A stretch of 64,000 nt of DNA from Siphonobacter sp. SORGH_AS_0500 (GCF_002838835.1 NZ_NHPP01000008.1:212123-276122); one strand, 5' to 3'; positions 33,226 through 40,933 are shown, counted from the first letter of the stretch. Program-made: numbers and translations. Notes: a model not told the origin generated them from the letters alone.

Positions 33226-33744
33226 TCAGCGTGAGTTTGGCAATGGAGCTGGCGGGGGAGGCGGTATGGGTACGTAGCTTCCAAAATGAAATTTTTTGGA
33301 AGTGGGTTTCAACATCAGCGTGTCAAAGAGTGGTGTTAAGCTATGAGCTAAAGCCACAATGCTTGGAGAAGCAACGTTAGAATAACCGCGGGCCTTGCGT
33401 ATAGTTCGGTTTGCTCGGTGTATCCAAAGATGGTAGGTAAAAGCGTCGGCAACTATTCCTGTTGAGGCACTATCCGCTTCATAATAACAAAGGGAGTCAA
33501 TAGCGGTGGTTAATTTATGAATGACACTTAAGTCAACTTGCCCCTGGAAGTAATTAGTATCAATATTTCGATGCCTCCAAAATAGCACTGTCCCATCCTT
33601 GGCAATTTTAAAGGAATAGTTATGAGGAATGTATTCGCCTTTAAAACTTCCCTCGAGTGTATCAAAATCAGGATGGTGCGTGTTTTCTTTAGGCCCAGAA
33701 GTACAGGCAGACATTAGTCCGGCAAGAAGTAAGAATCGTTTCAT
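33226..33744 (-). CDS. lipoprotein with proline-rich C-terminus
   Basis: 172 residues from the ATG at 33744, preferred over an in-frame start at 33834 because it places the signal peptide first. Lipobox GLMSAC at about residue 14, a DGTVLFWRH strand, a LWIHR strand, a helix with P.I..LA..L, and a tail PIPPPPPAPLP. Same plan as the lipoprotein at 4317-4850. Possibly DUF6438-like. Confidence 0.65.
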   Translation of the reverse strand: MKRFLLLAGLMSACTSGPKENTHHPDFDTLEGSFKGEYIPHNYSFKIAKDGTVLFWRHRNIDTNYFQGQVDLSVIHKLTTAIDSLCYYEADSASTGIVADAFTYHLWIHRANRTIRKARGYSNVASPSIVALAHSLTPLFDTLMLKPTSKKFHFGSYVPIPPPPPAPLPNSR

Positions 33745-33772
33745 AACGGTGAGGTTGTAAGCAGCCAATATA

Positions 33773-33813
33773 ACAAAGAAAGCTACCCATGACGATGAGT
33801 AGGCTTTCTTTGT
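33773..33813. terminator. hairpin terminator
   Basis: 14-bp stem with one bulge (ACAAAGAAAGCTAC with GTAGGCTTTCTTTGT). No T tract follows on the plus strand. Confidence 0.45.
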
Positions 33814-33967
33814 TAGTGCAAGTAAAGTCGGCATTATGGCAATGCTTTCTTAGAGATGTAGATCACGCCACTGAAGGATTCTCAAGTTATAGAGTAAAAT
33901 GTTCGCAATAGCGAACATAACTAATTGATATATAGATATTTAAGTAAAAAATATTTGCTCTTTTTTA

Positions 33968-33997
33968 TTGACATTTTGTTCTTCTCTTGTATTTTAG
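33968..33997 (+). promoter_or_regulatory. candidate promoter of the structured RNA
   Basis: TTGACA at 33968-33973 and TATTTTAG at 33990-33997, 16 bp apart. The second box approximates the Bacteroidota TAnnTTTG -7 element and lies a few bases before the first base of the terminal stem. Confidence 0.5.
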
Positions 33998-34000
33998 CAG

Positions 34001-34182
34001 TGTCTAAGTTTCAATAGCGGGTAGCAATGCCCAACATATAGTTGTAGGGCTTACATTTGTGCCTGATAGTCATTTCTGTGTCTATACGCAGCGGTGTTCT
34101 ACCTGCCGTGCATCTCCTGTTATGGTTGATGCAAGCCCGTTATTGGACTTAGACAGCGGCAAGGGGAACACCGCTGTTTTTA
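34001..34182 (+). ncRNA. candidate structured non-coding RNA with terminal stem and terminator
   Basis: A 19-bp terminal stem pairs 34002-34021 with 34136-34154 (GTCTAAG...CGGG with CCCG...CTTAGAC, with one bulge and wobble pairs). Inside are a GCCC/GGGC hairpin (about 34030-34050) and a GCATC/GATGC hairpin (34110-34132). Directly after the stem is an intrinsic terminator: ACAGCGG (34153-34159) with CCGCTGT (34171-34177), then T-rich sequence. An alternative long pairing (34089-34100 with 34165-34176) could switch the fold. A promoter-like sequence precedes it. It resembles a 6S-like regulatory RNA in plan, or a leader of the integrase 140 bp downstream. Family not recognised. Confidence 0.5.
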
Positions 34183-34321
34183 TTGTACCTCTTCTTCTAA
34201 AACACAGGAGTCATGATTAACTAAACTTCCTTCCAAAAATCACAATTAAGTATCTTTTACACAGCCGGACAAATATCTGATTGCAAGAATTCTATTGTCT
34301 AAACAAAAACCACATACCATC

Positions 34322-35503
34322 ATGATCAACAAATTTCATTTCGCCTACCATCTGCGTACTGAAGGCATTTCTGAACAAGGTCTGCCCATTATTTATGCCA
34401 AAGCGACTTTAAATGGCAATCGTATTAATATTGGCTCAACGGGCATTCGGGTATCATTAGATAACTGGGATATCCAAAGACGCCGGATCCGACTATCGGA
34501 TACCATTTCGATGATGGATAATGCCAAGCTTGATTCTTTGGAAAGTCAGGTAAGGTCCGTAATTCTGTATGCCGAATCCCGTCAGGAACGGGTCACCCCG
34601 GAGCAGTTAAAGAAGGCTCTGCGTCCTGCTTCCGCTCGTCAAACGGACGTATTTACACTACTGGATAAATACCTAGAATGGTCAGAACAGATGAGTCAGA
34701 AAGGGGATCACGCAATTAGTACCCATAAGACCCGCAAGGAGAAGCTAGCTTTAGTAAAATACTTCCTAGAGGAAGAAAAGAAGACTAAGCTTCTGGTCGA
34801 GGAGATAAACAGGGTCATTATGGAGCGTTTTATTAATTACATGCTACTCAAACGTAACGCTAAAAAAGTCTACGCCCAGAAGTGCCAGCAGTTCATAAAG
34901 ACCTTCGTGATTTGGTGTTGGGAAAATGGACATATTGACATTAACCCGCTGGACAACTACAAAGTCAAGGTAGACAAAACACCTAATTTGGAACACCTCT
35001 CTGAAGCAGAGCTTACGCTACTGACGACAACGGTGTTTCCTAAACGCCTCCAAGAGACCGTTGATTGTTACCTGTTTGCGTGCAATACCGGGTTAGCCTA
35101 CGTAGATATGAAGCTTTTGAATGAATCCAACGTAGTTGAGGTAGGGGGTAGATTGTACTTACAAGGGGCACGTGAGAAAACAGATACGAAGTATTTCGTT
35201 CCACTGTCAAAAGTAGCTCAAGCTATCATTGTCAAATATGGCGGAGTCTCTAAACTCCCATTACGATCCAACAAAGAAGTTAACTGCATGCTCAAAGTCG
35301 CTATGGCCCAAATTGGTGTCAATAGAAGAATCTGGTTTCATACAGGTCGAAAGACCTTTGCTATGCGGATGCAGAATGAGTTCCTACGTTCGGATGAGAC
35401 CACAGCCGCCATGTTGGGCCATAAATCAACTAAAGAGCTAAAAACCTATCGCAACATTACCAAAGAGCGGGTTATTAAAGAAATGAGCAATTTCGACTTT
35501 TAA
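34322..35503 (+). CDS. second tyrosine recombinase / integrase
   Basis: 393 residues from the ATG at 34322; an upstream TTG at 34295 is less likely. Arm-binding N-terminus (MINKFHFAYHLRT...INIGSTGIRVSLDNWD), SAM-like core-binding domain (about 95-205), and a catalytic domain with HTGRKTFA (His340, Arg343), LGHKS (His367) and the nucleophile Tyr376 in LKTYRNI. The first catalytic Arg is absent (CNTGLAYVDM), as in many Bacteroidota integrases. It lies mid-element, near the immunity-gene cluster, so it may mobilise a nested island or shuffle cassettes. Its target site was not found. Confidence 0.88.
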   Translation: MINKFHFAYHLRTEGISEQGLPIIYAKATLNGNRINIGSTGIRVSLDNWDIQRRRIRLSDTISMMDNAKLDSLESQVRSVILYAESRQERVTPEQLKKALRPASARQTDVFTLLDKYLEWSEQMSQKGDHAISTHKTRKEKLALVKYFLEEEKKTKLLVEEINRVIMERFINYMLLKRNAKKVYAQKCQQFIKTFVIWCWENGHIDINPLDNYKVKVDKTPNLEHLSEAELTLLTTTVFPKRLQETVDCYLFACNTGLAYVDMKLLNESNVVEVGGRLYLQGAREKTDTKYFVPLSKVAQAIIVKYGGVSKLPLRSNKEVNCMLKVAMAQIGVNRRIWFHTGRKTFAMRMQNEFLRSDETTAAMLGHKSTKELKTYRNITKERVIKEMSNFDF

Positions 35504-35517
35504 AATTCCAAACCACC

Positions 35518-35790
35518 ATGGCAAAGCAAAACGCCTCTATTTCAGCCGAACACTCTATGGCTGCCCAGATCATTTTTGAAAGTGCTAAAAACATGCGGGA
35601 AGATTATGATTTTCCATCTTTGCGAAAACACCTCAACCGGGCTCATACCTGGTATGCCGCTTCTACCCTCTACGCAAATCTGGAAGATGACGAAAGACAG
35701 CATGCTGCCGAGTATCACCTAGCCGTCATGGACCTGATTGACACCATAGCTCGGCAGATTGAAGACCCGCATAATCCAAATAACGTATAG
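35518..35790 (+). CDS. small helical protein, 90 aa, paralogue of 36631-36906
   Basis: Starts 14 bp after the integrase stop. The second half has the pattern LRKHLNRAHTWYAASTLYANL, then DDERQHAA, then LAVMDLIDTIARQIED, which aligns with the protein at 36631 (LQSHLSQMFAHYAIS, EEERYDAA, ALVELLNKLAEEIHD). All-helical, no recognised family. May be a recombinase accessory factor, inferred only from adjacency. Confidence 0.65.
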   Translation: MAKQNASISAEHSMAAQIIFESAKNMREDYDFPSLRKHLNRAHTWYAASTLYANLEDDERQHAAEYHLAVMDLIDTIARQIEDPHNPNNV

Positions 35791-35902
35791 TGAATTCCGT
35801 TTAAATTTAAATCCTTGCATTCTCAGGCTTTTCTCTTCATCACTACCCGCTAGTGATCTGGGCGAGCTATGTCCTAAATGCTTCTAATTCCTCACTATTC
35901 AC

Positions 35903-36562
35903 ATGAAAAATCAATCAAAAGTAAACGGCTCATCCATGCCTGTATCGCCCGTCTCAGGCTCTTTCTCTACTTCTGAGCTTCGCATCACTCAGGCCGTAGA
36001 GTTATCTGGTCACATCAGTCTTCCAGCCGAGTTCTATGAGAAGTACAAAGACTCAGAGATCTTTCAAAAGGGAGTACCCCGGGTAGAGTTCCACCACCAG
36101 CAGCGAATGATTCACCTGACGGCTGGTGAAGGCGAAGAGGCAGTTTGGGTGGTAGGTCATTTAACGCCTCATCCAATTTATTCTGATTTAAGCGTCTTCA
36201 AGCGGGAATGGATGCTGTCAAAGGAAGCCGATACCTACTTTGAAAGCCATACCCATTATTTTGGTTCTGAGCATGAAGGATACAAAGAGGTGAGTGAAAT
36301 CCTGGATGAGAAGAAACGAGCCGATATTGCCTGCTTTCATGATTTCAAGCTTCATCTGCCTATCTTCTGCGAAGTACCTTATAATATCGAAGGGGGAAAT
36401 CATGTATGGTTAGAGATGGAAACCCAACCAGATCTGCAAGGCACATCCTATGTATATTTTATGTCATCTCTCTATGATGAGATGGCTCAGAAGGTGCAGG
36501 ATCGAGTGTTTGCGGAGCAGAAACAGCGTCTCAAAGACCTCATCTGCATTGATGTATACTAA
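35903..36562 (+). CDS. hypothetical protein, 219 aa
   Basis: Soluble protein with a Ser/Pro-rich first 25 residues and a mixed alpha/beta body. It lies between two paralogous 90-aa genes downstream of the second integrase and is probably part of the same accessory unit. No domain recognised; several His residues (HTHYFGSEHEGY near 115) could bind metal but show no known pattern. Confidence 0.6.
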   Translation: MKNQSKVNGSSMPVSPVSGSFSTSELRITQAVELSGHISLPAEFYEKYKDSEIFQKGVPRVEFHHQQRMIHLTAGEGEEAVWVVGHLTPHPIYSDLSVFKREWMLSKEADTYFESHTHYFGSEHEGYKEVSEILDEKKRADIACFHDFKLHLPIFCEVPYNIEGGNHVWLEMETQPDLQGTSYVYFMSSLYDEMAQKVQDRVFAEQKQRLKDLICIDVY

Positions 36563-36630
36563 TCCATTACTCGGCCTTTTGGAATTTTTCTGGGAGGCTG
36601 ATCTTTTCAACTCTACAACTACTTACATCT

Positions 36631-36906
36631 ATGGAAAACGTATCTCAAAAACAGCATAAGGTCTATCAAATCGCTGAAGGCTTTATTACCCGAACAGTGA
36701 TTCGTGAATTGCAGAGTCACTTAAGTCAAATGTTTGCTCATTACGCTATCTCAATACCTTTTCACCAACTAGGAGAGGAGGAACGCTACGATGCAGCCAG
36801 CTCATTTATAGCCCTAGTTGAGCTATTGAACAAGTTAGCTGAGGAAATTCATGATGTCGATGCTCAGGATTACATAGCCTTGGGCAAACGGCAAGCAGCT
36901 GCTTAA
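36631..36906 (+). CDS. small helical protein, 91 aa, paralogue of 35518-35790
   Basis: All-helical and soluble. It shares spacing of hydrophobic and charged residues with the 35518 product (HL...YA.S....L..EER..AA......L..A.EI.D), indicating ancestral duplication with the 219-aa gene between the copies. Last gene of the run, followed by a perfect terminator. Family unknown. Confidence 0.65.
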   Translation: MENVSQKQHKVYQIAEGFITRTVIRELQSHLSQMFAHYAISIPFHQLGEEERYDAASSFIALVELLNKLAEEIHDVDAQDYIALGKRQAAA

Positions 36907-36907
36907 A

Positions 36908-36940
36908 ACAAATACCCCATCATATCGATGGGGTATTTGT
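36908..36940. terminator. bidirectional intrinsic terminator
   Basis: Perfect 13-bp stem ACAAATACCCCAT with ATGGGGTATTTGT between convergent genes. Confidence 0.75.
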
Positions 36941-36942
36941 AG

Positions 36943-37446
36943 TTACTCAGTCACTTCTTCGGAATTGAATATGTTAAGTACTAGGTCAATAGCAAAGTTA
37001 TCAATTGCTTGTATCAAACCAGCCGACTCATCATCCTTTACATGTGAAGACGTATAAGTGTATATGAATGGGACACTGTTAGGAATAAGCGGGTTTGGCC
37101 CTTGGGTAATATTGCCAAACCCATAATCGTATTGCCTTTGAAGTCTAACACTTTTTTCTATGAAGCTTTTGCTTACTTCATTCGCGCCTATCCAATAACT
37201 CTTAACAAATAATTCTTTACGAAGGGAACCGCCTTTTGCAAAGAAATTGATTAGATGTAATCCGTGCACAAACGTCATATCAACTTCGTATGTTAGATCA
37301 AATCTTCCAACTGGACGTTTTAATTTGAATGTATTCAGAATGCCTAAATCTATTTCCGAGTGAACTAGACCGTCTAAAACAACAAACTTCCTGACTGGGC
37401 CTGTATTGTACTTTTCTTCTATTAGCTCTATTTTTTTTAGTGCCAT
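36943..37446 (-). CDS. hypothetical protein, 167 aa
   Basis: Soluble protein without signal peptide. Mixed strands and helices, with FDLTYEVDMTFVHGLHLINFF near the middle and an acidic C-terminus. No family recognised. Isolated by terminators on both sides. Confidence 0.6.
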   Translation of the reverse strand: MALKKIELIEEKYNTGPVRKFVVLDGLVHSEIDLGILNTFKLKRPVGRFDLTYEVDMTFVHGLHLINFFAKGGSLRKELFVKSYWIGANEVSKSFIEKSVRLQRQYDYGFGNITQGPNPLIPNSVPFIYTYTSSHVKDDESAGLIQAIDNFAIDLVLNIFNSEEVTE

Positions 37447-37541
37447 TATATTATATTTAATGCCCTCTCTTAGTTGATGGGCACATAAATATCATTTTAT
37501 TTTTTTTGTTTTCAAATTCGTTAAAATCCCTAGATGCCTTT

Positions 37542-37580
37542 AAAAAAACCATCATATGTCTATCATATGATGGTTTTTTT
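37542..37580. terminator. strong bidirectional terminator
   Basis: 17-bp perfect stem (37542-37558 with 37564-37580), comprising A7 plus CCATCATATG and its complement ending in T7. The rest of 37447-37767 is AT-rich with nothing else supportable. Confidence 0.75.
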
Positions 37581-37767
37581 AGATAATTTATAAAATAAAT
37601 ATTTTTTATCAAATGTCAAGGGATTTTGATATTTTTTGATGTTTCGTCGGTATACCCGAGTGCATGGGCCAAAGTCATTATGATGTCTTATTTGTATTAA
37701 ACAAAGATTTCACTAGGTGTAATTGATGCCTGTTATATTATATTAGTAGCATAAACGATTGATTCAT

Positions 37768-38620
37768 ATGTCTGTGCCATTATTACCCACATATATATCT
37801 AGTATCCTGCCTATTGTTTTAGCCATCCCGTTGCTTATAGTCTCCTATGGACGCAAAGTAGTAGTTAACCCTTCTAATCCCTCGTCTAACCTCTCTACGC
37901 AGTTATCCTTCACTAGCGATGGGGAACGCCTCAGCTGACGGCTCGTAGTATCTGCTGATCAAGCCTCAATACGTACTTTCCTATCAACCCCTGAAAGGCA
38001 GTGCTCGCTGGGTAGGCTGGCCTTTGCAAAGCAGTGATTTGGGTTCAGTTGATCGCCAGGAAGACTTCCGGCCCGATGAGGACTTGCCGCGTAACTTTAC
38101 GATGATCAAACCCACCGATTACAACAACAGTGGCTTCGACCGCGGGCACTTGTGCCCTTCGGATGATCGTACGGCCACCGAAAGCGACAACTCGGCTACG
38201 TTTGTCATGACTAATATGATTCCGCAGGCTCCAAGTCTCAACCGAGGCATCTGGAGTGATCTAGAAGAGTATTGCCGAACGAAGGTAAAGCTCGGCTCCG
38301 AGGCTTATATCTACGCGGGTGGATACGGCGAAGGGAGTAAAGGATCAAACGGCTCGGCTAGCAGTATTGCCAGTGGGAAGGTGAGTGTACCCAATCGCTG
38401 TTGGAAGGTGATGCTCATTATGCCGGAAGGTGATAATGACCTTTCCTAGGTAGCCACGGAAAAGGTAGAGGTGATTGCGGTCAATATGCCTAACTCGCAG
38501 TATGTAGCCGGCATGGGCTGGAGACGATGGACGGTAACCGTACATGAGTTAAAACGAACGACGGGCCTAGACTTCTTTTAAGAGCTTCCTAAGGCCGTTC
38601 AGGACAAGATTGAGAATTAG
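37768..38620 (+). pseudogene. DNA/RNA non-specific endonuclease (NUC1/EndoG type), inactivated
   Basis: Starts with an N-terminal hydrophobic signal/anchor (LPIVLAIPLLIVSYG), then shifts frame before GNASADGS. From there it reads YLLIKPQYVLSYQPLKGSA and on through the catalytic motif FDRGHLCPSDDRT (DRGH), NMIPQAPSLNRGIW and the later VEVIAVNMPN strand. The frame is interrupted by TAG at 37946, TAG at 38447 and TAA at 38579 before TAG at 38618. The order and length fit the family, so this is a decayed nuclease gene, perhaps once a secreted toxin or scavenging nuclease. Confidence 0.85.
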
Positions 38621-38865
38621 GGGCTCATCAAAATTGATGCCTCTGATTATGAGGCGGTTCACCTAAAAGTGAAGGTCTTTGACATCAGGTCGAACAGCTA
38701 TCGATCAAGCTCGACAATATTCGGGCTTCTTTTTTATAAGGAAGACGTCGAAACTTAGTTGTTAAATAATCCTATACGTAGTAATATTAAGCTTTTAATT
38801 AACTTGATATAGCACTAATTGTAGATCAGCAGCATAATAATGACTGTGATACATGGGTTAGAAAT

Positions 38866-39459
38866 ATGGCTATTGTTGAATTTGAAGGATACCACGGCAC
38901 GAATGAAGCAAACGTAGGTAATATACTAACTAATCATTTTAACATAAGTGAGGGCCCTGACGAGTGGCTAGGTGATGGTACATATTTTTTTGTAGAAGGT
39001 ATATCTGACCCTGTGCAGAGAGCTATTCAATGGGCGGTAGTTACTGCTTGGGATAAGCTTGGTAAAAGAAATAGATACAGCAGATATTCAGTTATAAAAG
39101 CTATAATCACGGTAGAGGAAGAGTACTTGCTGGATTTGACCACACTTGAAGGAAGACAAGTAATGAATTATTTGCAAGAGCAGTATGTTAAGAAGCTAGC
39201 TCAAATGAGTAAAGAGCTCAGAGGTAGCAAAAAAGCGACTGAAGGAGCTATCATCAACGACGTTCGTGATGAAGGTATTTTTAGATTAGATGTTGTTAAA
39301 GCAGATTTTCCATTTAAGTTTGCAGCAGAACGTATTCTAGGCACAGCGTTCCGTCAGCCTAATGTTACAATTTGTGCCGTTTTTGAACCAAACAACAATA
39401 TAAACGCTGATTCTATGTGTGTAGTAGAGTCAGGGGAGGTAGCCAATGAAACTTTCTGA
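38866..39459 (+). CDS. ADP-ribosyltransferase-like toxin (CmdT-type)
   Basis: 197 residues. The N-terminal EGYHGTNEANVGNIL and EWLGDGTYFF match motifs I and II of H-Y-E ADP-ribosyltransferases (HGT for NAD binding, G-x-G-x-Y-F as in PARPs), with the catalytic Glu probably in the C-terminal third (CVVE is one candidate). It overlaps a small gene by 14 bp and is followed by a SecB-like chaperone gene. This gene order matches CmdTAC, an anti-phage toxin-antitoxin-chaperone system whose toxin ADP-ribosylates mRNA. The assignment rests on motif and synteny, not on a search. Confidence 0.72.
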   Translation: MAIVEFEGYHGTNEANVGNILTNHFNISEGPDEWLGDGTYFFVEGISDPVQRAIQWAVVTAWDKLGKRNRYSRYSVIKAIITVEEEYLLDLTTLEGRQVMNYLQEQYVKKLAQMSKELRGSKKATEGAIINDVRDEGIFRLDVVKADFPFKFAAERILGTAFRQPNVTICAVFEPNNNINADSMCVVESGEVANETF

Positions 39460-39679
39460 TGTGAAAGAAGCCATTGACACTTACTTTAGAGATGTAACGC
39501 CTCAGGAGGTCATCGATAATTTGACAAGGTGGGGATGTGAGATAGGTGACATTGAGGAAAACGATTTTCGAAGTGTAAGTTGTCAAGTTTTTAAGTCTGA
39601 TTTAAATAGTTTTGAAGCGGTAACACAACCTGTTGCCGCTTTTTTATTTAATTGCCGTCCTATACTAAGCATTTGGTGA
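39446..39679 (+). CDS. putative antitoxin (CmdA-like position)
   Basis: 77 residues. Begins inside the toxin gene (14-bp overlap), so translation is coupled. MKLSDVKEAIDTYFRDVTPQEVIDNL suggests an N-terminal helical dimer or DNA-binding part. The C-terminal 25 residues (FEAVTQPVAAFLFNCRPILSIW) read through a terminator-like hairpin, so the natural protein may be shorter or altered. Antitoxin role inferred from position between toxin and chaperone. Confidence 0.55.
   Translation: MKLSDVKEAIDTYFRDVTPQEVIDNLTRWGCEIGDIEENDFRSVSCQVFKSDLNSFEAVTQPVAAFLFNCRPILSIW
39615..39647 (+). terminator. terminator-like hairpin inside the operon
   Basis: 11-bp stem AAGCGGTAACA (39615-39625) with TGTTGCCGCTT (39631-39641), CAACC loop, then TTTTTATTT. 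It lies within the last codons of the putative antitoxin and 40 bp before the chaperone, so it could attenuate chaperone expression. Confidence 0.55.
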
Positions 39680-39682
39680 ACT

Positions 39683-40060
39683 ATGAATATAAAGCTTGAT
39701 CATAATGAGTTAATTACAATGACTTTGGAAAGGGCACCGGAGGCAAGAGATACACGTAGCTTTAATGTAAATCATGAGCCTGTCTATCATGCTGAAAACC
39801 AGAGACTTTTTAGTGTTCTATTCGATTTATCTATTCAGGCTCCTACAGTAACGATTGATATTGTTTATCAATCAATCTTTACCTGTGACGAGGATATAAC
39901 CCAAGAATTCAAAGAGTCTTATTTCCCTAAAGTCAATGCTCCTGCAATTGCTTATCCTTTTTTGAGAGCCTTTGTGGGAACAATTACATTGAATGCTGGG
40001 ATTGAACCAGTTATTTTGGACACTATGAACTTTACTCAAAAGGGAGATATTAAGGAATAA
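39683..40060 (+). CDS. SecB-like chaperone of a toxin-antitoxin-chaperone system (CmdC-like)
   Basis: 125 residues. An antiparallel beta body (LFSVLFDLSIQ, VTIDIVYQSIFTCD) precedes NAPAIAYPFLRAFVGTITLNAGIEPVILDTMNF, which fits the SecB family end: N-x-x-A-I-A-Y-P-F-L-R then a helix and a short P-x-x-L...NF strand. Dedicated SecB-like proteins fold or protect the antitoxin in TAC systems and release it when phage proteins compete. Starts 3 bp after the antitoxin stop. Not the general export SecB, given the context. Confidence 0.7.
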   Translation: MNIKLDHNELITMTLERAPEARDTRSFNVNHEPVYHAENQRLFSVLFDLSIQAPTVTIDIVYQSIFTCDEDITQEFKESYFPKVNAPAIAYPFLRAFVGTITLNAGIEPVILDTMNFTQKGDIKE

Positions 40061-40090
40061 TAACATCTCATCTGTCAGACCTTTATTGCT

Positions 40091-40115
40091 AAGCCGCTGT
40101 CTAAAGCGGCTTTTG
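40091..40115 (+). terminator. intrinsic terminator of the CmdTAC-like operon
   Basis: 8-bp stem AAGCCGCT / AGCGGCTT (40091-40098 with 40105-40112), then TTTT. Confidence 0.65.
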
Positions 40116-40282
40116 TCAGTTTTGTCGGTACTTCTTCGGTACATTTTAGCAAAAATTCAAAGCTTCCAGGCCTCTTCAGAAATAGCCTCAAAGTACTTCA
40201 TCCTTTAAAATGCTGGTGAGTTTGCTGGTTAGATTAACAAAAAAGCACCTAGCAAACGAATGCTAAGTGCCTGATTATGAGA
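40107..40282. repeat. right copy of att-flanking repeat with arm-type sites
   Basis: Aligns to 12891-13067. Contains the tandem units AATGCTGGTGAG TTTGCTGGTTAG at 40209-40232, equivalent to those beside the integrase at 13237-13260. Confidence 0.65.
40239..40270 (-). terminator. tRNA terminator
   Basis: Stem GCACCTAGCA (40245-40254) with TGCTAAGTGC (40261-40270), T6 following on the minus strand, 14 bp after the tRNA 3' end. Confidence 0.75.
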
Positions 40283-40329
40283 GTGGGCCCTGTAGGTTTC
40301 GAACCTACGACCAATTGATTATGAGTCAA
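40283..40329. other. right attachment site
   Basis: 47 bp identical to 13068-13114. Here it forms the 3' part of the intact tRNA gene; the element thus restores the tRNA it integrated into. Confidence 0.9.
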
Positions 40330-40356
40330 CTGCTCTAACCCCTGAGCTAAGGGCCC
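40284..40356 (-). tRNA. tRNA with CAT anticodon, probably tRNA-Ile2 (lysidine-modified) rather than elongator Met
   Basis: Read on the minus strand: acceptor GGGCCC / GGGCCC, D arm CTTAGCTCAGGGGTTAGAG, anticodon stem TTGAC-TCATAAT-CAA type loop with anticodon CAT (40321-40323 complement), T arm GTAGGTTCGAAACCTAC, discriminator A. The CCCTTAGCTCAG...GCAG...GACTCATAATC arrangement is closer to tRNA-Ile(k2CAU) than to elongator tRNA-Met. CCA is not encoded. It hosts the element's integration site. Confidence 0.92.
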
Positions 40357-40479
40357 GATTTGACACTAGATCGCCAAATGAACCGCAAGTTTACACTTTT
40401 TTAAAGCCTTTTGCAATGGCTGATTAAACCTTTTGCTTCTTTTTTGTTTCCAAGGCCCTGAACGTTAACAAAAACAGTC

Positions 40480-40848
40480 ATGAAAAAACTTATTGCTTTC
40501 TTCGTTGCGGGCTTGTTGTCCACTACGTTGACTTTTGCTCAAAATGATCAGGGACGCTCGCCGGAAGATCGGGCTCAACGCCAAACGGAACAGCTAATCA
40601 AAGAACTGAATTTGTCTACCGAACAGGCAGAGAAAGTAAAAGCTTTGAGCGACGACCGGATGAAGCAAATGCAGGAAATGCGGGCGAACGGTGCTCGTCC
40701 CGATCGTCAGAAAATGCGGGAGTTACAGGAAAACTACGAAGCTAAACTGAAACCCGTTTTAACTACCGAGCAGTGGACGAAGTACGAGAAGATTCGCGAA
40801 GAGCAAAGAAATCGTATGCGGGATAGACGTCCCGGTGGTGGCAATTAA
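40480..40848 (+). CDS. exported Spy/CpxP-like small protein (DUF4890-like)
   Basis: 122 residues. Signal peptide ending TFAQ (about residue 21), then helices rich in charged residues with the LNLSTEQAEKVKALSDDRMKQMQEM and LKPVLTTEQWTKYEKIREE pattern typical of periplasmic Spy-like chaperone proteins, and a basic Arg/Gly-rich tail. Likely periplasmic stress or chaperone function. First chromosomal gene right of the tRNA; the HD-domain gene follows 85 bp later. Confidence 0.75.
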   Translation: MKKLIAFFVAGLLSTTLTFAQNDQGRSPEDRAQRQTEQLIKELNLSTEQAEKVKALSDDRMKQMQEMRANGARPDRQKMRELQENYEAKLKPVLTTEQWTKYEKIREEQRNRMRDRRPGGGN

Positions 40849-40933
40849 TCCAAAGATAATCTTGGTAATAATGAGTAGGAACGTATTTTTATGCGTTCCT
40901 ACTTTCGTTTTATCGAGGCGGCAGCCCCTCATT

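Larger units (their letters stand above)
13068..40329. mobile_element. tRNA-integrated genetic element, about 27.3 kb, phage-satellite-like
   Basis: Bounded by 47-bp perfect direct repeats (13068-13114 and 40283-40329) that are the 3' part of a CAT-anticodon tRNA. A tyrosine integrase lies 195 bp inside the left end, and two-unit 12-bp repeats (TTTGYTGGTGAG type) occur just inside both ends, as expected for arm-type integrase sites. It carries its own replication-type genes, a tail tape measure protein and defence cargo. No relaxase, coupling protein, type IV secretion, portal, capsid or large terminase gene is recognised. A second integrase at 34322 suggests it is composite. Confidence 0.85.
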
